NCBI RefSeq assembly: GCF_900111455.1 | Contig: NZ_FOIE01000003.1 | Location: 372,001-436,000, forward strand | Reading direction: 5' to 3' | Length of the DNA: 64,000 bases | Origin: Geodermatophilus poikilotrophus | GTDB lineage: Bacteria; Actinomycetota; Actinomycetes; Mycobacteriales; Geodermatophilaceae | Shown here: positions 1 to 9,692 of the stretch, piece after piece | Layout: each line of letters opens with the position of its first letter | How positions within the stretch are numbered: position 1 is the first letter of the stretch | Position numbers and translations under genes: made by a program | The notes under the pieces: generated by a model | The model's input: only the letters and a program-made list of their open reading frames with translations | Databases searched by the model: none | Told to the model about the DNA's origin: nothing

Positions 1-2
1 TG

Positions 3-248
3 CTCCGTGAGCAGCAGGAGCGGGCGCGTCGTCAGCTGGCCGACGCTGCTCGCAACAGCGAGGACGCCGTGGCCGGCGTCGTGCACAGCGTCACCACGAT
101 CCTCCGCAGCGTCGTCCCAGCGGCACTGGTGCGGCCCGAGGACCTGATCGAGGCGACGTACTCCCTCGCCGACCAGGGACTGCGGGTCGGCCGGCGCCTC
201 GCTCTCACGATCAGCGGCAGCGCTCGAGAGCTGGTCCCGCTGCGCTGA
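3..248 (+). CDS. C-terminal fragment of a small hypothetical helical protein (5' end outside window)
   Basis: The open frame runs in from the window edge and stops with TGA at 246-248, giving about 81 residues. The visible part starts with a charged, coiled-coil-like stretch (LREQQERARRQLADAARN), then an amphipathic alanine/valine-rich helix, then a leucine-rich tail ending in ARELVPLR. The composition resembles small phasin-like or polymer-associated actinobacterial helical proteins, but I recognise no diagnostic motif. Nothing downstream is co-oriented within 450 bases, so operon context is unknown. Coding status rests on consistent G/C third positions and a protein-like composition. Function is unassigned. 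Confidence 0.55.
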   Translation, partial: LREQQERARRQLADAARNSEDAVAGVVHSVTTILRSVVPAALVRPEDLIEATYSLADQGLRVGRRLALTISGSARELVPLR

Positions 249-743
249 GACCTCATGGCCGGCGGCAGTGTCGACTCGGCCTGCCGCCGGCCACGAAGAC
301 CGGGACACGCCCGGGAGCGACCCCTTCGCACAACCAAGCGCATGACGCTCGGCGGGTTCTCGGCCTGTGCGGCTACCTGGAGCACCGGCGCCTCACCGAG
401 CGGTCGGGTGCGCTTCATCGTCTGGCTCGGGGAGCCCGCGACCGAGAGTCCAGCGGGCCCAGCCGGGCGGCTGCCACCAGCAGCGGCCGGTCGAGCGAGG
501 CGACTGCACCCGCATGCCGGCCGCACGGTCGGCGACGCCCTGAGTGTGCCGCCGTCGTCCGTGCATGCCGGCGGAAGCCGCACGGCGGGTCGGCGTGCGG
601 CCCTGAGGAGGGGCTCGCCCGCGTGCGGCACCGATCCCGGCACCCGGTGCACGCCACCGCCGGCTCCTGCGCACCCCGACGACGGGAGGGGCGCTCTCAC
701 GGCGAGCCGACACTCCTCGGAGCCGCCGTCGCTGGGGGCGCCG
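249..743. other. Non-coding or decayed stretch
   Basis: No convincing gene is visible. A frame is open through this stretch into the ATPase relic that follows, but its translation is a Pro/Arg/Gly-rich string without the hydrophobic periodicity or motifs of the preceding part of a P-type ATPase. I read it as sequence brought next to the relic by deletion, or as heavily decayed DNA. Confidence 0.4.
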
Positions 744-1163
744 CTGCTGCGCGAGATCGGGCTCCGCGGCACCGTCACCAGCGCTGGCGCGTTGGTGGCC
801 TGGCTCATCGCCCGCCGCATCGGGACCGGGCGGCGAGCCAGCACGGTCGCCCTGGCCACCCTGGTGGGGGCCGAGCTCGGGCAGACCCTGCTGTTGAGCG
901 GCCGCAACCCGCTCGTCGTGGCCACCGGCCTCGGATCGGCGGGAGTCCTGGCGGCCATCATCCAGCTGCCGGGAGCCAGCCGGCTGTTCGGCTGCAGGCC
1001 GCTCGGTCCCCTGTCCTGGGCCGTCGTCCTGGCGTGCTCGACCGCGGCCACGGTCACGTCGGCCGCCCTACCGCGGCTCTTCCCAGCCCTCCTCACCGGA
1101 GAGGGGCCCCGCACCCCCGCCGTCCCGAACCGGGAGCACGACCGCGGATCGGTCGCTGCGTGA
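744..1163 (+). pseudogene. Relic: C-terminal membrane part of a cation-transporting P-type ATPase
   Basis: About 139 codons read LLREIGLRGTVTSAGALVAW, then a hydrophobic stretch with TLVGAELGQTLLLSGRNPLV, then LFGCRPLGPLSWAVV, and end in TGA at 1161-1163. This pattern (an REI-x-RG opening, an A/G-rich membrane helix, LGQTLL, a FGC-x-PLGP turn, then a final helix) is what I recall from the extreme C-terminus of the large actinobacterial CtpI-type P-type ATPases, which exceed 1400 residues. The DKTG phosphorylation site, the ATP-binding domain and the metal-site helices are all absent upstream. No start codon with a ribosome binding site precedes the homologous part. It is best treated as a truncated remnant. 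Family assignment is by recognition, not search. Confidence 0.6.
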
Positions 1164-1704
1164 CGGAGCGGTCCGCTCGGCCGCCCGACCCCCCCTTCGG
1201 GTCCGTGACCCGGAGCAGGGCGCAGCCGACTCGACCAACGACGAGGCGAGCACCACCGGCGCGACGCCGGACGACGCCCCGGGCGTCGGCGCGCAACCCA
1301 CGGGGACGCCGGGAACGGCAGACCGTCCGCCACGGAGACCACGGGTGCTCCGGCCCCGGGTCTCCGACACCGCCGAGCCCGTCCGGGCAGCAGGGCGCAC
1401 GGCTGCCCCTGCAGGTGGAGAGGTCGAGGCGGTGACCAACGACCTCGCGTCCACGGCACGCCGTCCTGACGCCGACGTGTGCTGGGGGCGACCTCGCCGG
1501 ACCGGCCACGCTCACCATCCTCGGGGGCCGGCTGCCGCAGCCGTCGGAGTCGCCGCAGAGCGCCCCCCACGAGGCCACCGCCCGGCCCACCGCCTGACGT
1601 CGCACGGCGAGCCGGGCCGCGTGCCCGGTCGGCAGCACGGACGGCTCGGCCGTGCGGACGCGCGGCAGCTCTGATCTGCACACGCCTCGAACGGAAGGAG
1701 AGAC
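1164..1704. other. Gene-free interval, possible short coding relics
   Basis: No intact gene is supported. A short in-frame string around 1487-1600 (DLAGPATLTILGGRLPQP) looks protein-like and may be a decayed fragment, but it lacks a start, a domain and a consistent frame on either side. Together with the ATPase relic it makes bases 249-1704 look like a region of gene decay. Confidence 0.35.
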
Positions 1705-1917
1705 ATGATGCGGCACGCCGACGACGAGGTACGGGTCCTCGAGGAGGTCCTGCACCGGCTGGCGGCCCGGTTCCCGGGAGTGCCGGCCGAGGTCGTGTCC
1801 GGGATCGTGCAGACCGAGCGGCAGCGGTTGGACGACAGGCCGATCCGCGAGTTCATGCCCCTGCTCGTCGAACGAGCCTCGGCCGAGCGGCTCCGGAGGA
1901 GAACCGTCGACGGCTAG
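1705..1917 (+). CDS. Small three-helix-bundle type protein, 70 aa
   Basis: This short protein begins MMRHADDEVRVLEEVLHRLA, followed by an RFPGVPAEVVSGIV helix and an IREFMPLLVERASAERLRRR helix. Three predicted amphipathic helices separated by short turns match the small actinobacterial proteins annotated as three-helix bundle dimerization domain proteins, so a dimeric helical protein is likely. Its role is unknown. The ribosome binding site GGAAGGAG at 1693-1700 is strong. It leaves 4 bases to the ATG at 1705 and 7 to the ATG at 1708, so the second methionine may be the true start. It stands alone between decayed DNA and the glycosyltransferase operon. Confidence 0.7.
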   Translation: MMRHADDEVRVLEEVLHRLAARFPGVPAEVVSGIVQTERQRLDDRPIREFMPLLVERASAERLRRRTVDG

Positions 1918-2048
1918 GCGGGCGGACCGCCGCGGACAGACGCCCGGGACGGCGTTGGCCGCCGGGTCGCCGCCATTTCGCGACAGGTTCAGCCGACCGC
2001 CGCCCGTAGTCCGGCGGGTGGGCACCCGGGCGTGGGCACGCTGCTGCC

Positions 2049-3176
2049 GTGCGCGTGGCGATCGTCAGCGAGTCCTTCCTCCCGCAGGTCAACGGCGTCA
2101 CCAACTCCGTCCTGCGGGTCTGCGAGCAGCTCACCGGGCACGGTCACGAGGCGCTGGTGATCGCCCCCGGCCCCGGCCCGGCCGAGTGGTGCGGGGTGCC
2201 GGTGGTCCGGACGCCGTCCTGTCCCGTGCCGGGCTACCGGGACTTCCGGGTGGCGCTGCCGTTCCCGGTCATGACCACGACCCTGCACGAGTTCGGCCCG
2301 GACGTCGTGCACCTCGCCTCCCCGGCCGTGCTGGGCGCGCAGGGCGCGACCGCGGCTGCGGACCTGCGGATCCCCTGCGTGGCGGTCTACCAGACCGACC
2401 TGGCCGCCTACGCCACCCGCTACCGGCTGGGCCGGGCCGAGCCGATGGTGTGGCGCCGACTGGTCCGGGTGCACGCGGCCGCAGCGCGGACCCTGGCCCC
2501 CAGCCGGGCCGCGGTCCACCAACTCCAGGCGCACGGCATCGAACGCGTCGTCCGCTGGGGTCGCGGGGTCGATCTCGAGCGCTTCCGGCCCGAGCGGCGC
2601 GACGAGTCCCTGCGGGAGGCGTGGGCGCCCGACGGGCAGCTGGTCGTCGGCTACGTGGGACGGCTGGCGCACGAGAAGGACCTGGGCCTGCTCGCCGCCG
2701 TCCAGGAGCTGCCCGGCGTCCGGCTCGTCGTGGTGGGGGACGGCCCGCAGCGCCGCCAGCTGGAGCGCCAGCTCGATCGGGCCCTGTTCACCGGGGTGCT
2801 GACCGGCGACCGCCTCGCCACGGCCTTCACCTCCCTCGACGTCTTCGCCCACACCGGCCCGCACGAGACGTTCTGCCAGGCCGCCCAGGAGGCCCTGGCC
2901 AGCGGCACCCCGGTCGTGGCACCCGCCGCCGGCGGCCTGCTCGACCTGGTGCAGCCCGGGGAGAACGGGCTGCTGTTCGCTCCGGGTTCCGCAGAGGAGC
3001 TGGCCGAGTGCGTGCGCACCCTGCAGCGGGAGCCCGCGCTCCGCCGCCGCATGGGGGAGCTGGCCCGGCGGTCGGTGGAGGGTCGCACCTGGGAGGCCGT
3101 CGGGCAGGAGCTCGTCCAGCACTACCGCGACGTCGTCGCCGAGCGGCAGACCCCGCACCGGCGGGCCGTGGCGTGA
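2049..3176 (+). CDS. GT4-family glycosyltransferase (MgtA/PimB-like mannosyltransferase)
   Basis: This is a retaining GT-B glycosyltransferase of 375 residues. The N-terminal half opens with MRVAIVSESFLPQVNGVTNS, the acceptor-side Rossmann fold with the glycine-rich NGV loop seen in MgtA-type GDP-mannose-dependent enzymes. A linker with a WGRGVDLERF motif follows. The C-terminal donor domain contains VGYVGRLAHEKDL, VVGDGP and the E-x7-E signature in PHETFCQAAQEALASGTPVV. MgtA-like enzymes add mannose to glycolipids on the cytoplasmic membrane face; mannose here is inference from resemblance. GTG 2049 is chosen because the conserved MRVAIVSE start follows directly. The stop overlaps the GTG of the next gene, so the two are translationally coupled. 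Confidence 0.88.
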   Translation: MRVAIVSESFLPQVNGVTNSVLRVCEQLTGHGHEALVIAPGPGPAEWCGVPVVRTPSCPVPGYRDFRVALPFPVMTTTLHEFGPDVVHLASPAVLGAQGATAAADLRIPCVAVYQTDLAAYATRYRLGRAEPMVWRRLVRVHAAAARTLAPSRAAVHQLQAHGIERVVRWGRGVDLERFRPERRDESLREAWAPDGQLVVGYVGRLAHEKDLGLLAAVQELPGVRLVVVGDGPQRRQLERQLDRALFTGVLTGDRLATAFTSLDVFAHTGPHETFCQAAQEALASGTPVVAPAAGGLLDLVQPGENGLLFAPGSAEELAECVRTLQREPALRRRMGELARRSVEGRTWEAVGQELVQHYRDVVAERQTPHRRAVA

Positions 3177-4288
3177 GGATCGTCCAGGTCGCGAACTTCG
3201 TGTCCCCGACGTCGGGCGGCCTGCGCACGACGCTGCGCCACCTGGCCGAGGGGTACGCCGACCACGGCCACGAGGTGGTGCAGGTCATACCGGGCACCGT
3301 CGACGACGAGGTCGAGACCCCCTGGGGCCGGCAGGTCGTGCGGCGGTCACCCGCCCTCGGGTCCACCGGGTACCGCCTGTTGCTCGACCGCAGCGGTGTG
3401 CGGCGGGCACTTGAGCGGGTCGGCCCCGACGTGCTGGAGGTGCACGACCGGACGACGCTGCGCGGCCTGGGGCGGTGGGCTCGCGCCCGCGGGATCCCGG
3501 CCCTCGTCGTGAGCCACGAGCGGCTGGACCGCTGGCTCGGTCAGTGGCTGCCCGCGCGGCTGCCGCTGACCGCGCTGGCGGACCGCTCCAACGCAGCTCT
3601 GGCCGGGGACTTCGACACCGTCGTGTGCACCACGGGATGGGCCGCGGAGGAGTTCCGGCGGCTGCACGTGCCGAACCTGGCGGTGTTCCCCCTCGCCGTC
3701 GACACCGCTGCCTTCCGGGCCAGGACCGGGCGTCGCGCCGAGGTGCCCCGGTCGCCGCGCGACGTCGTGCTGGTCCTGGCCAGCCGCCTCTCCCGCGAGA
3801 AGCGCCCCGAGGTGGCGGTCGCCACCCTCCGCGCCCTGCTCGGGCGTGGGGTGGCCGCTCGGCTGGTCGTCGCCGGCGACGGCCCGCTCCGGCCGCGGAT
3901 GCAGGCAGCCGCGCGGGACCTGCCGGTCGAGTGGCTCGGCTTCGTCGCCGACCGAGCCCGGTTGGCGGGCGTGCTCGCCGCGGCCGACGTCGCCCTGGCC
4001 CCCGGCCCGATCGAGACCTTCGGCCTGGCCGCGCTCGAGGCACTGGCCTGCGGGACACCGGTCGTGGCGGACTCCCGGTCCGCGCTTCCCGGCGTCCTCG
4101 GGCCGCACGCCGGCCGGTCGGCTCCCGGCGACGGGGCCGCGTTCGCCGACGCGGTACAGGACCTGCTCGCCACCCCCGAGGTGACCCGCAGGACGGCCGC
4201 CCGCGCCCTGGCCGAGGAGTTCTCCTGGCAGCGCACCGTGCGCGGCTTCCTGCACGTGCACCAGTCCGGAAGGCCGGGCGCGGCATGA
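3173..4288 (+). CDS. GT4-family glycosyltransferase, second gene of operon
   Basis: This 371-residue GT-B glycosyltransferase starts with GTG 3173 inside the previous stop (GTGA overlap). It opens MRIVQVANFVSPTSGGLRTT, the SGG phosphate-contacting loop of family 4. The middle carries a WAAEEFRRLHVPN stretch and FPLAVDTAAF. The donor domain has LASRLSREKRPEVA, VVAGDGPLR and PIETFGLAALEALACGTPVV with the E-x7-E pair. The two transferases differ in sequence and probably act in turn on one glycolipid or polysaccharide. The sugar and acceptor cannot be read from sequence. The stop at 4286-4288 overlaps the ATG of the downstream SGNH hydrolase, again implying one transcript. Confidence 0.88.
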   Translation: MRIVQVANFVSPTSGGLRTTLRHLAEGYADHGHEVVQVIPGTVDDEVETPWGRQVVRRSPALGSTGYRLLLDRSGVRRALERVGPDVLEVHDRTTLRGLGRWARARGIPALVVSHERLDRWLGQWLPARLPLTALADRSNAALAGDFDTVVCTTGWAAEEFRRLHVPNLAVFPLAVDTAAFRARTGRRAEVPRSPRDVVLVLASRLSREKRPEVAVATLRALLGRGVAARLVVAGDGPLRPRMQAAARDLPVEWLGFVADRARLAGVLAAADVALAPGPIETFGLAALEALACGTPVVADSRSALPGVLGPHAGRSAPGDGAAFADAVQDLLATPEVTRRTAARALAEEFSWQRTVRGFLHVHQSGRPGAA

Positions 4289-5015
4289 GCGTCGTCGTCG
4301 CCCTCGGCGACAGCTTCACCTGCGGTGAGGGGGTGGGCGTCCGGGTCGATCCCGAGAACACCTGGGTGGCCTTGCTGGCCCGCGCCCTCCCGGCCGGGCG
4401 ACTGGTGCGGCTGGCCGTGCCCGGCGCCCGGGTCGCCGACGTCCGGACCGGCCAGCTCCCGCTGGTCCCGGGCGGGGCCGACCTGGCCACGGTGCTGGTC
4501 GGGCTGAACGACGTCGCCCGGTCCGGGTTCGACGCGGTGACGGTCGGCGCGGACCTCCTCGACACCGTGGCCGCGCTGCGCCGCCGGGTCGACGACGTCC
4601 TGCTCGGACGTCTGCACGACGCGGCGGCGCTGCTGCCTCTGCCTGCACGGGTGGCACGGGCCACCCAGCAGAGGATCGAGCAGGTGAACACCGCCGTCGA
4701 CGAGGCGGCCCGCTGGCCGGGCGTACGCGTGCTCGACCTCCGCCTGGTCCCGGCGCTCGGCCTGCCGGGCGGTTGGTCGGTCGACCGCATCCACCCCAGC
4801 CCGGCCGGACACCGGGGGATGGCCGTCGCCGCGGTCGAGGCCCTGCGGAACGCCGGCCGTCATCCCGTGACATCCATCGGCGAGGTGGTCGTGCCGCGCG
4901 GCTCCTCGCGCAGGCTCGCTGCTGGTGGGCGGTACGGCACGGCCTGCCCTACGCGGCCGGACACCTCCGCGAGATCGGCGCTCCCATCGCCTCAGCGGGG
5001 CTCGGTCGCCGCTGA
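4285..5015 (+). CDS. SGNH/GDSL-type esterase, probably frameshifted near its 3' end
   Basis: ATG 4285 overlaps the previous stop. The protein opens MSVVVALGDSFTCGEGVG, giving block I (GDS, nucleophile serine about residue 9). Block III follows as VLVGLNDVAR, and block V as SVDRIHPSPAGH (catalytic Asp and His, about residues 167-172). The fold is a small hydrolase for acyl or acetyl esters, and the operon suggests trimming a glycosylated or acylated product. After about codon 195 (near 4865) the initial frame turns into low-quality Ser/Thr/Arg-rich sequence running to 5286, over the antisense lipase gene. The neighbouring frame reads RCWWAVRHGLPYAAGHLREI and ends at 5015, a protein-like tail. 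I therefore infer a one-base indel between about 4855 and 4900 and give the end as 5015. Confidence 0.7.
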
Positions 5016-5972
5016 CCCGACCCAGGACTGCCCCGCCAACCACCGCTCCGTGACCGCCCGACCTGCGCGCAGGAGGTCCTCCGACCGGCTCACGTCGCGC
5101 GGCCCGGTCGGCAGCACCTCCAGCAGCCCGGCCGCCCACGCGTCGGCGACGTGCGGGACCACGTGCACCCGGGGGTCGTCGAGCGCCTCCCGCACGGCGC
5201 CGCGGTTGGCCGCGGCACGCGCCACGGTGAAGGCCCGGAGCACCGTGTCCAGCGCGCCGATGCTGCTCTCCACCGGCGGCACGTAGGGCGGCTGTCCCGG
5301 CTCGACCGGCACCCCGCAGGCCTGGCCGGCCAGGACGTCGGAGGCGGCGGCGCAGACGTCCACCCGCCCGGTGACCGGCGCCAGGCCGCAGTCGAGCACG
5401 AGGATGCGGTCCTCCGGCGCCGCCGTCTGCAGCGCGGCGCTGATCGGGACGCCGTCGAGGATGCCGCCGTCGACGTGCAGGTGACCGTCGGCGAGCCGGA
5501 CCGGCCGGAAGATCCCCGGCAGCGCGCAGCTCGCCAGCACCACGTCGGCGAGGCTCCCCTCGTCGTGGTGCCGCGCGCCACCGCAGTCCAGGCACGTCGT
5601 CGTCACAGTGACCGGCACGGCCAGCTCCGAGAGGTCCGCCGCCCGGACGTGACACTCGATCAGGCGCCGCAGGGGCCCGGCGTCGACCAGGGCGCCGCCA
5701 CGTCGCACGGCGCCCGTCAGGCCACGCAGCCGGGGGAGCCAGCCGGGCCGGAGCACCCCCACCATCGAGGGCTCCCCCCACCACCGGGCCAGCTCCCGGC
5801 CCTGCTCGAGGCCGGGGCGCACGGCCAGGAAGGCCGCGTTCAGCGCACCGACGGAGCTGCCGTGCAGCACGTCCACCCGCAGCCCGGCCTCGAAGAGCGC
5901 CAGCAGCGCGCCCGCCTGGAAGGCGCCCATCGCAGCACCGCCGCCGAGGACCAGGTGCGTGCGTGCAGACAT
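4992..5972 (-). CDS. Patatin-like phospholipase family protein
   Basis: This 326-residue lipid acyl hydrolase of the patatin family starts at ATG 5972 (MSARTHLVLGGGAAMGAFQA). The GGGAAMG loop is the oxyanion-hole motif near residue 10. LHGSSVGALNAAF carries the G-x-S-x-G nucleophile near residue 42, and LHVDGGILDGVP holds the Asp-Gly-Gly of the Ser-Asp dyad near residue 175. No signal peptide is evident, so action is on the cytoplasmic side. An upstream ATG at 6029 exists, but the extra 19 residues are not patatin-like. The gene converges on the SGNH hydrolase and overlaps its inferred end by 24 bases. Substrate is unknown. Confidence 0.85.
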   Translation of the reverse strand: MSARTHLVLGGGAAMGAFQAGALLALFEAGLRVDVLHGSSVGALNAAFLAVRPGLEQGRELARWWGEPSMVGVLRPGWLPRLRGLTGAVRRGGALVDAGPLRRLIECHVRAADLSELAVPVTVTTTCLDCGGARHHDEGSLADVVLASCALPGIFRPVRLADGHLHVDGGILDGVPISAALQTAAPEDRILVLDCGLAPVTGRVDVCAAASDVLAGQACGVPVEPGQPPYVPPVESSIGALDTVLRAFTVARAAANRGAVREALDDPRVHVVPHVADAWAAGLLEVLPTGPRDVSRSEDLLRAGRAVTERWLAGQSWVGSAATEPR

Positions 5973-6353
5973 CCCGCCATGCTGCCCCACGTCCCGAGCA
6001 CGTGGGCATGACGCCCGTGCTTCAGCCATGTGCGTGCTCGGCCTGGTCGTCGCACCGCATCGACGGGGCCGTGACCCGGCGGTGCCCCGACACCGTTCCC
6101 GGCTGCGGCTCGGGTCAGCGCTCAGAGGCAGGGGAGCGGCGGCCCGGCTGGGCTCCGCGACCGGGGTGCGGTCGAGCTCGTGCGTCGGCGTCGCGTTCGA
6201 CGACGAGGTGCGTGACCTGGGTGCCGCAGCCCTCGTGCAGGCGGGCAGGTCCCGGCGGATCCGCGAGGTCGACGGTCACGGCGCCGACCCCAGCCTGGCA
6301 TCTGCACCGGGAGCGCTGTGCGTGCTCTCCCGCCGGCCGGTCCAACCGCGGAT
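5973..6353. other. Intergenic stretch between patatin gene and sigA terminator
   Basis: No well-supported gene is present. The only candidate is a 54-codon minus-strand frame (6279 to 6115, GTG start) reading VTVDLADPPGPARLHEGCGT then THLVVERDADA, whose codons are GC-rich at third positions. It has no clear ribosome binding site or family match, so I note it here and do not call it. The patatin promoter should lie just upstream of 5972. Confidence 0.35.
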
Positions 6354-6389
6354 CCGCCCCCTGACCTGCGTCGACAGGTCAGGGGGCGG
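6354..6389 (-). terminator. Strong hairpin terminator of sigA
   Basis: A perfect 15-bp stem, CCGCCCCCTGACCTG (6354-6368) pairing with CAGGTCAGGGGGCGG (6375-6389), encloses the 6-base loop CGTCGA. It begins 8 bases past the sigA stop codon on the minus strand. It lacks a long U tract, as is usual in high-GC actinobacteria. Confidence 0.85.
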
Positions 6390-6396
6390 TCGGTGC

Positions 6397-7686
<1,290 letters not shown>

Positions 7687-7856
7687 TCAGGTTCCTTCCC
7701 GTGCTGGGTGCGTTCCCCGGGGGGCCGTCTGGTCCCCGGGCAGCGGCCTCGGCCGGCGTCCGGAGCGGGAGAGGACCCGTCGGGCGGCCCGGGTTTGACC
7801 GGTGCGCAGGCGGGGGATGCCTCTCGACTCGGGAGCGACGGGGGCGGGGCTCTTCC

Positions 7857-7884
7857 ATTGTAACGGCGCGTTTCGGTCGGTCCA
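7857..7884 (-). promoter_or_regulatory. Probable sigma-70 promoter for sigA
   Basis: Read on the minus strand, TGGACC (7884-7879) and TACAAT (7862-7857) are separated by 16 bases, a reasonable -35/-10 pair in a very GC-rich background. It lies in the 298-base gap upstream of sigA and would give a leader of about 160 bases. Assignment is by pattern only. Confidence 0.45.
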
Positions 7885-7984
7885 CCGCTCCACGGGAGGC
7901 GGCGCCCCCCGACCTGGGGGGAGCGCACCAGGTCCAGGGGCGTTTCTCACCCTCCGTGACGGTCCGGCGGCGGGGTGCCGACGG

Positions 7985-8728
7985 TCACTGGCCGATGCGC
8001 TCCTCGGCGGCCAGGGCTGCGCCGACGATGCCGGCGTCGTTGAGCAGCTCCGCCGGGACGACGGGGGTGCGGGTCGACAGCAGCGGCACCCACTTGTGCG
8101 CCTTCTTGCTGACCCCGCCGCCGACGATGATCAGGTCGGGCCAGACGGCCGCCTCCAGGACGTCGAGGTAGCGGTCGACCCGCTTGGCCCACTGCGGGTA
8201 GCTGAGGTCCTCGCGGTCCTTCGCGGCGGCCGAGGCCTTCTTCTCACCGTCGTGCCCGTCGACCTGGATGTGGCCGAACTCGGTGTTCGGGACCAGGACG
8301 CCGTCGGTGAACAGCGCACTGCCGATGCCGGTGCCGAAGGTCAGCATCAGGACGACGCCGCGCTTGTCACGGCCGGCGCCGTAGCGCATCTCGGCGAACC
8401 CGGCGGCGTCGGCGTCGTTGAGCGTCTGCACGGTGCCGGGGATCCGGGAGGCCAGCCCCTCGGCCAGGTGGGTGCCCAGCCAGCTCTTGTCGACGTTGGC
8501 GGCGGTGTGCACGACCCCGCTCTTGAGCACCCCGGGGAAGGTGACGCCGATGCGGCCCTCCCAGCCGAAGTGCTCGACGATCCGCCCCACGACGTCGTAC
8601 ACGGGATCGGGCAGCGAGGGCTGCGGCGTCTCGATGCGCAGCCGTTCACCCTGCAGTTCACCCTTGTCGAGGTCGACCAGGCACCCCTTGATGCCGCTGC
8701 CACCGATGTCCACACCGAACCCGAGCAC
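7985..8728 (-). CDS. ppgK: Polyphosphate glucokinase
   Basis: This 247-residue ROK-family kinase phosphorylates glucose with polyphosphate or ATP to give glucose 6-phosphate in the cytoplasm. It starts with GTG 8728, giving VLGFGVDIGGSGIKG, the phosphate-1 loop. TLNDADAAGFAEM holds the catalytic Asp region, and LTFGTGIGSALF is the phosphate-2 loop. A long upstream in-frame extension is possible but would run antisense through suhB and is rejected. Length matches PpgK (about 250-265). Position between sigA and suhB matches the conserved actinobacterial order. The start lies 58 bases from the divergent suhB start, so both promoters share that short gap. Confidence 0.93.
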   Translation of the reverse strand: MLGFGVDIGGSGIKGCLVDLDKGELQGERLRIETPQPSLPDPVYDVVGRIVEHFGWEGRIGVTFPGVLKSGVVHTAANVDKSWLGTHLAEGLASRIPGTVQTLNDADAAGFAEMRYGAGRDKRGVVLMLTFGTGIGSALFTDGVLVPNTEFGHIQVDGHDGEKKASAAAKDREDLSYPQWAKRVDRYLDVLEAAVWPDLIIVGGGVSKKAHKWVPLLSTRTPVVPAELLNDAGIVGAALAAEERIGQ

Positions 8729-8786
8729 GCGGTCAGGGTAGTGATCGCCCCGGTCGGCGGCACCCCCGCTCGTGCAGGATCGACCC

Positions 8787-9605
8787 ATGACCTCCGCACC
8801 GGAGCCCGCCGCCCTGCTCGACCTCGCCGTCGCGACCGCGCGGGAGGCCGCCGACCTGGTCGCGCGTGGGCGCGCCTCGGCCGGTGAGCAGGTCGACGTG
8901 AAGTCCAGCCCGGTCGACATGGTCACCGCGGTGGACCGCGCCTGCGAGGAGCTGGTCACCAGCCGGCTGCTCGGCGCCCGCCCGGACGACGGGCTGCTGG
9001 GGGAGGAGGGCGGCGAGCGCACCGGCACCAGCGGGGTGCGCTGGGTCGTCGACCCCATCGACGGCACCACCAACTTCGTCTACGGCCTGCCCGCGTACGC
9101 GGTCTCCATCGCCGCGGAGGTCGACGGGCAGGCGGTGGCCGGCGTGGTGCTCAACGCGGCCACCGGCGAGCTGTTCTCGGCGACCGCCGCTGGTGGCGCG
9201 CACCTGAGCCTCCCGGGTGCCGGCCCGGTGCGGCTGACCGGCAGCCGGCCGGCCTCGCTGGACCGGGCGCTGGTCGCGACCGGTTTCGGCTACCGCGCCG
9301 AGCAGCGCCGCGCCCAGGCCGCGGTGGTCGCCGGGCTGCTGCCGGAGGTCCGCGACATCCGGCGGCACGGCTCGGCCGCCCTGGACCTGTGCACCGTGGC
9401 CGCCGGCCGGGTCGACGCCTACTACGAGATGCACCTCAACCGGTGGGACTTCGCCGCAGGTGCGCTCATCGCGGCCGAGGCCGGTGTGGTCGTCACCGGC
9501 CTCGCCGGGCAGCCGTTCGCCGAGCCCCTCGGGATCGCCGTGGCACCGTCGGTGGCCGACGAGTTCCTCGCCCTGCTCACCCGGCTGCACCGCGTCGCAA
9601 CGTGA
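8787..9605 (+). CDS. suhB: Inositol monophosphatase family protein (SuhB)
   Basis: This 272-residue Mg-dependent phosphatase of the IMPase fold is expected to release inositol or a related polyol from its monophosphate, feeding inositol lipid or mycothiol synthesis. LLGEEGGERTG carries the metal-binding Glu pair, WVVDPIDGTTNFVYGLP is the signature D-P-[IL]-D-G-T, and WDFAAGALIAAEAGVVVTG is the second signature near the C-terminus. The start is taken at ATG 8787 (MTSAPEPAALLDLAV). GTG at 8772 in frame would add MQDRP and cannot be excluded. It is convergent with the LytR_C gene. A GC-rich imperfect hairpin lies between them. Confidence 0.92.
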   Translation: MTSAPEPAALLDLAVATAREAADLVARGRASAGEQVDVKSSPVDMVTAVDRACEELVTSRLLGARPDDGLLGEEGGERTGTSGVRWVVDPIDGTTNFVYGLPAYAVSIAAEVDGQAVAGVVLNAATGELFSATAAGGAHLSLPGAGPVRLTGSRPASLDRALVATGFGYRAEQRRAQAAVVAGLLPEVRDIRRHGSAALDLCTVAAGRVDAYYEMHLNRWDFAAGALIAAEAGVVVTGLAGQPFAEPLGIAVAPSVADEFLALLTRLHRVAT

Positions 9606-9631
9606 TGAGACGGCCCTGGTGACGGGCTGGA

Positions 9632-9689
9632 ACGGCCACCCTCCAGGGCCCCGCGTCGAGCGTGCGAGACGTGGGGGGAGGGTGGTCCG
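9632..9689. terminator. Imperfect bidirectional hairpin between suhB and LytR_C gene
   Basis: ACGGCCACCCTCC (from about 9632) can pair with GGAGGGTGGTCCGT (to about 9690) with one bulge, and the inner segments GGCCCCGCGTC and GACGTGGGG extend the stem. It sits exactly between the convergent stops at 9605 and 9693. The left flank contains the 13-base word GGCTGGAACGGCC (9625-9637), also seen twice near 13020-13060. Confidence 0.5.
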
Positions 9690-9692
9690 TCG

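Noticed and set aside
5016-5286. Extended end of the SGNH hydrolase frame
   Set aside because: The translation is Ser/Thr/Arg-rich and lies antisense to the patatin gene; the alternative frame ending at 5015 is more protein-like.
6115-6279. 54-codon minus-strand frame after sigA
   Set aside because: It has good codon bias over 35 codons but no ribosome site or family, and the ends are Arg/Pro-rich; mentioned in the intergenic entry only.
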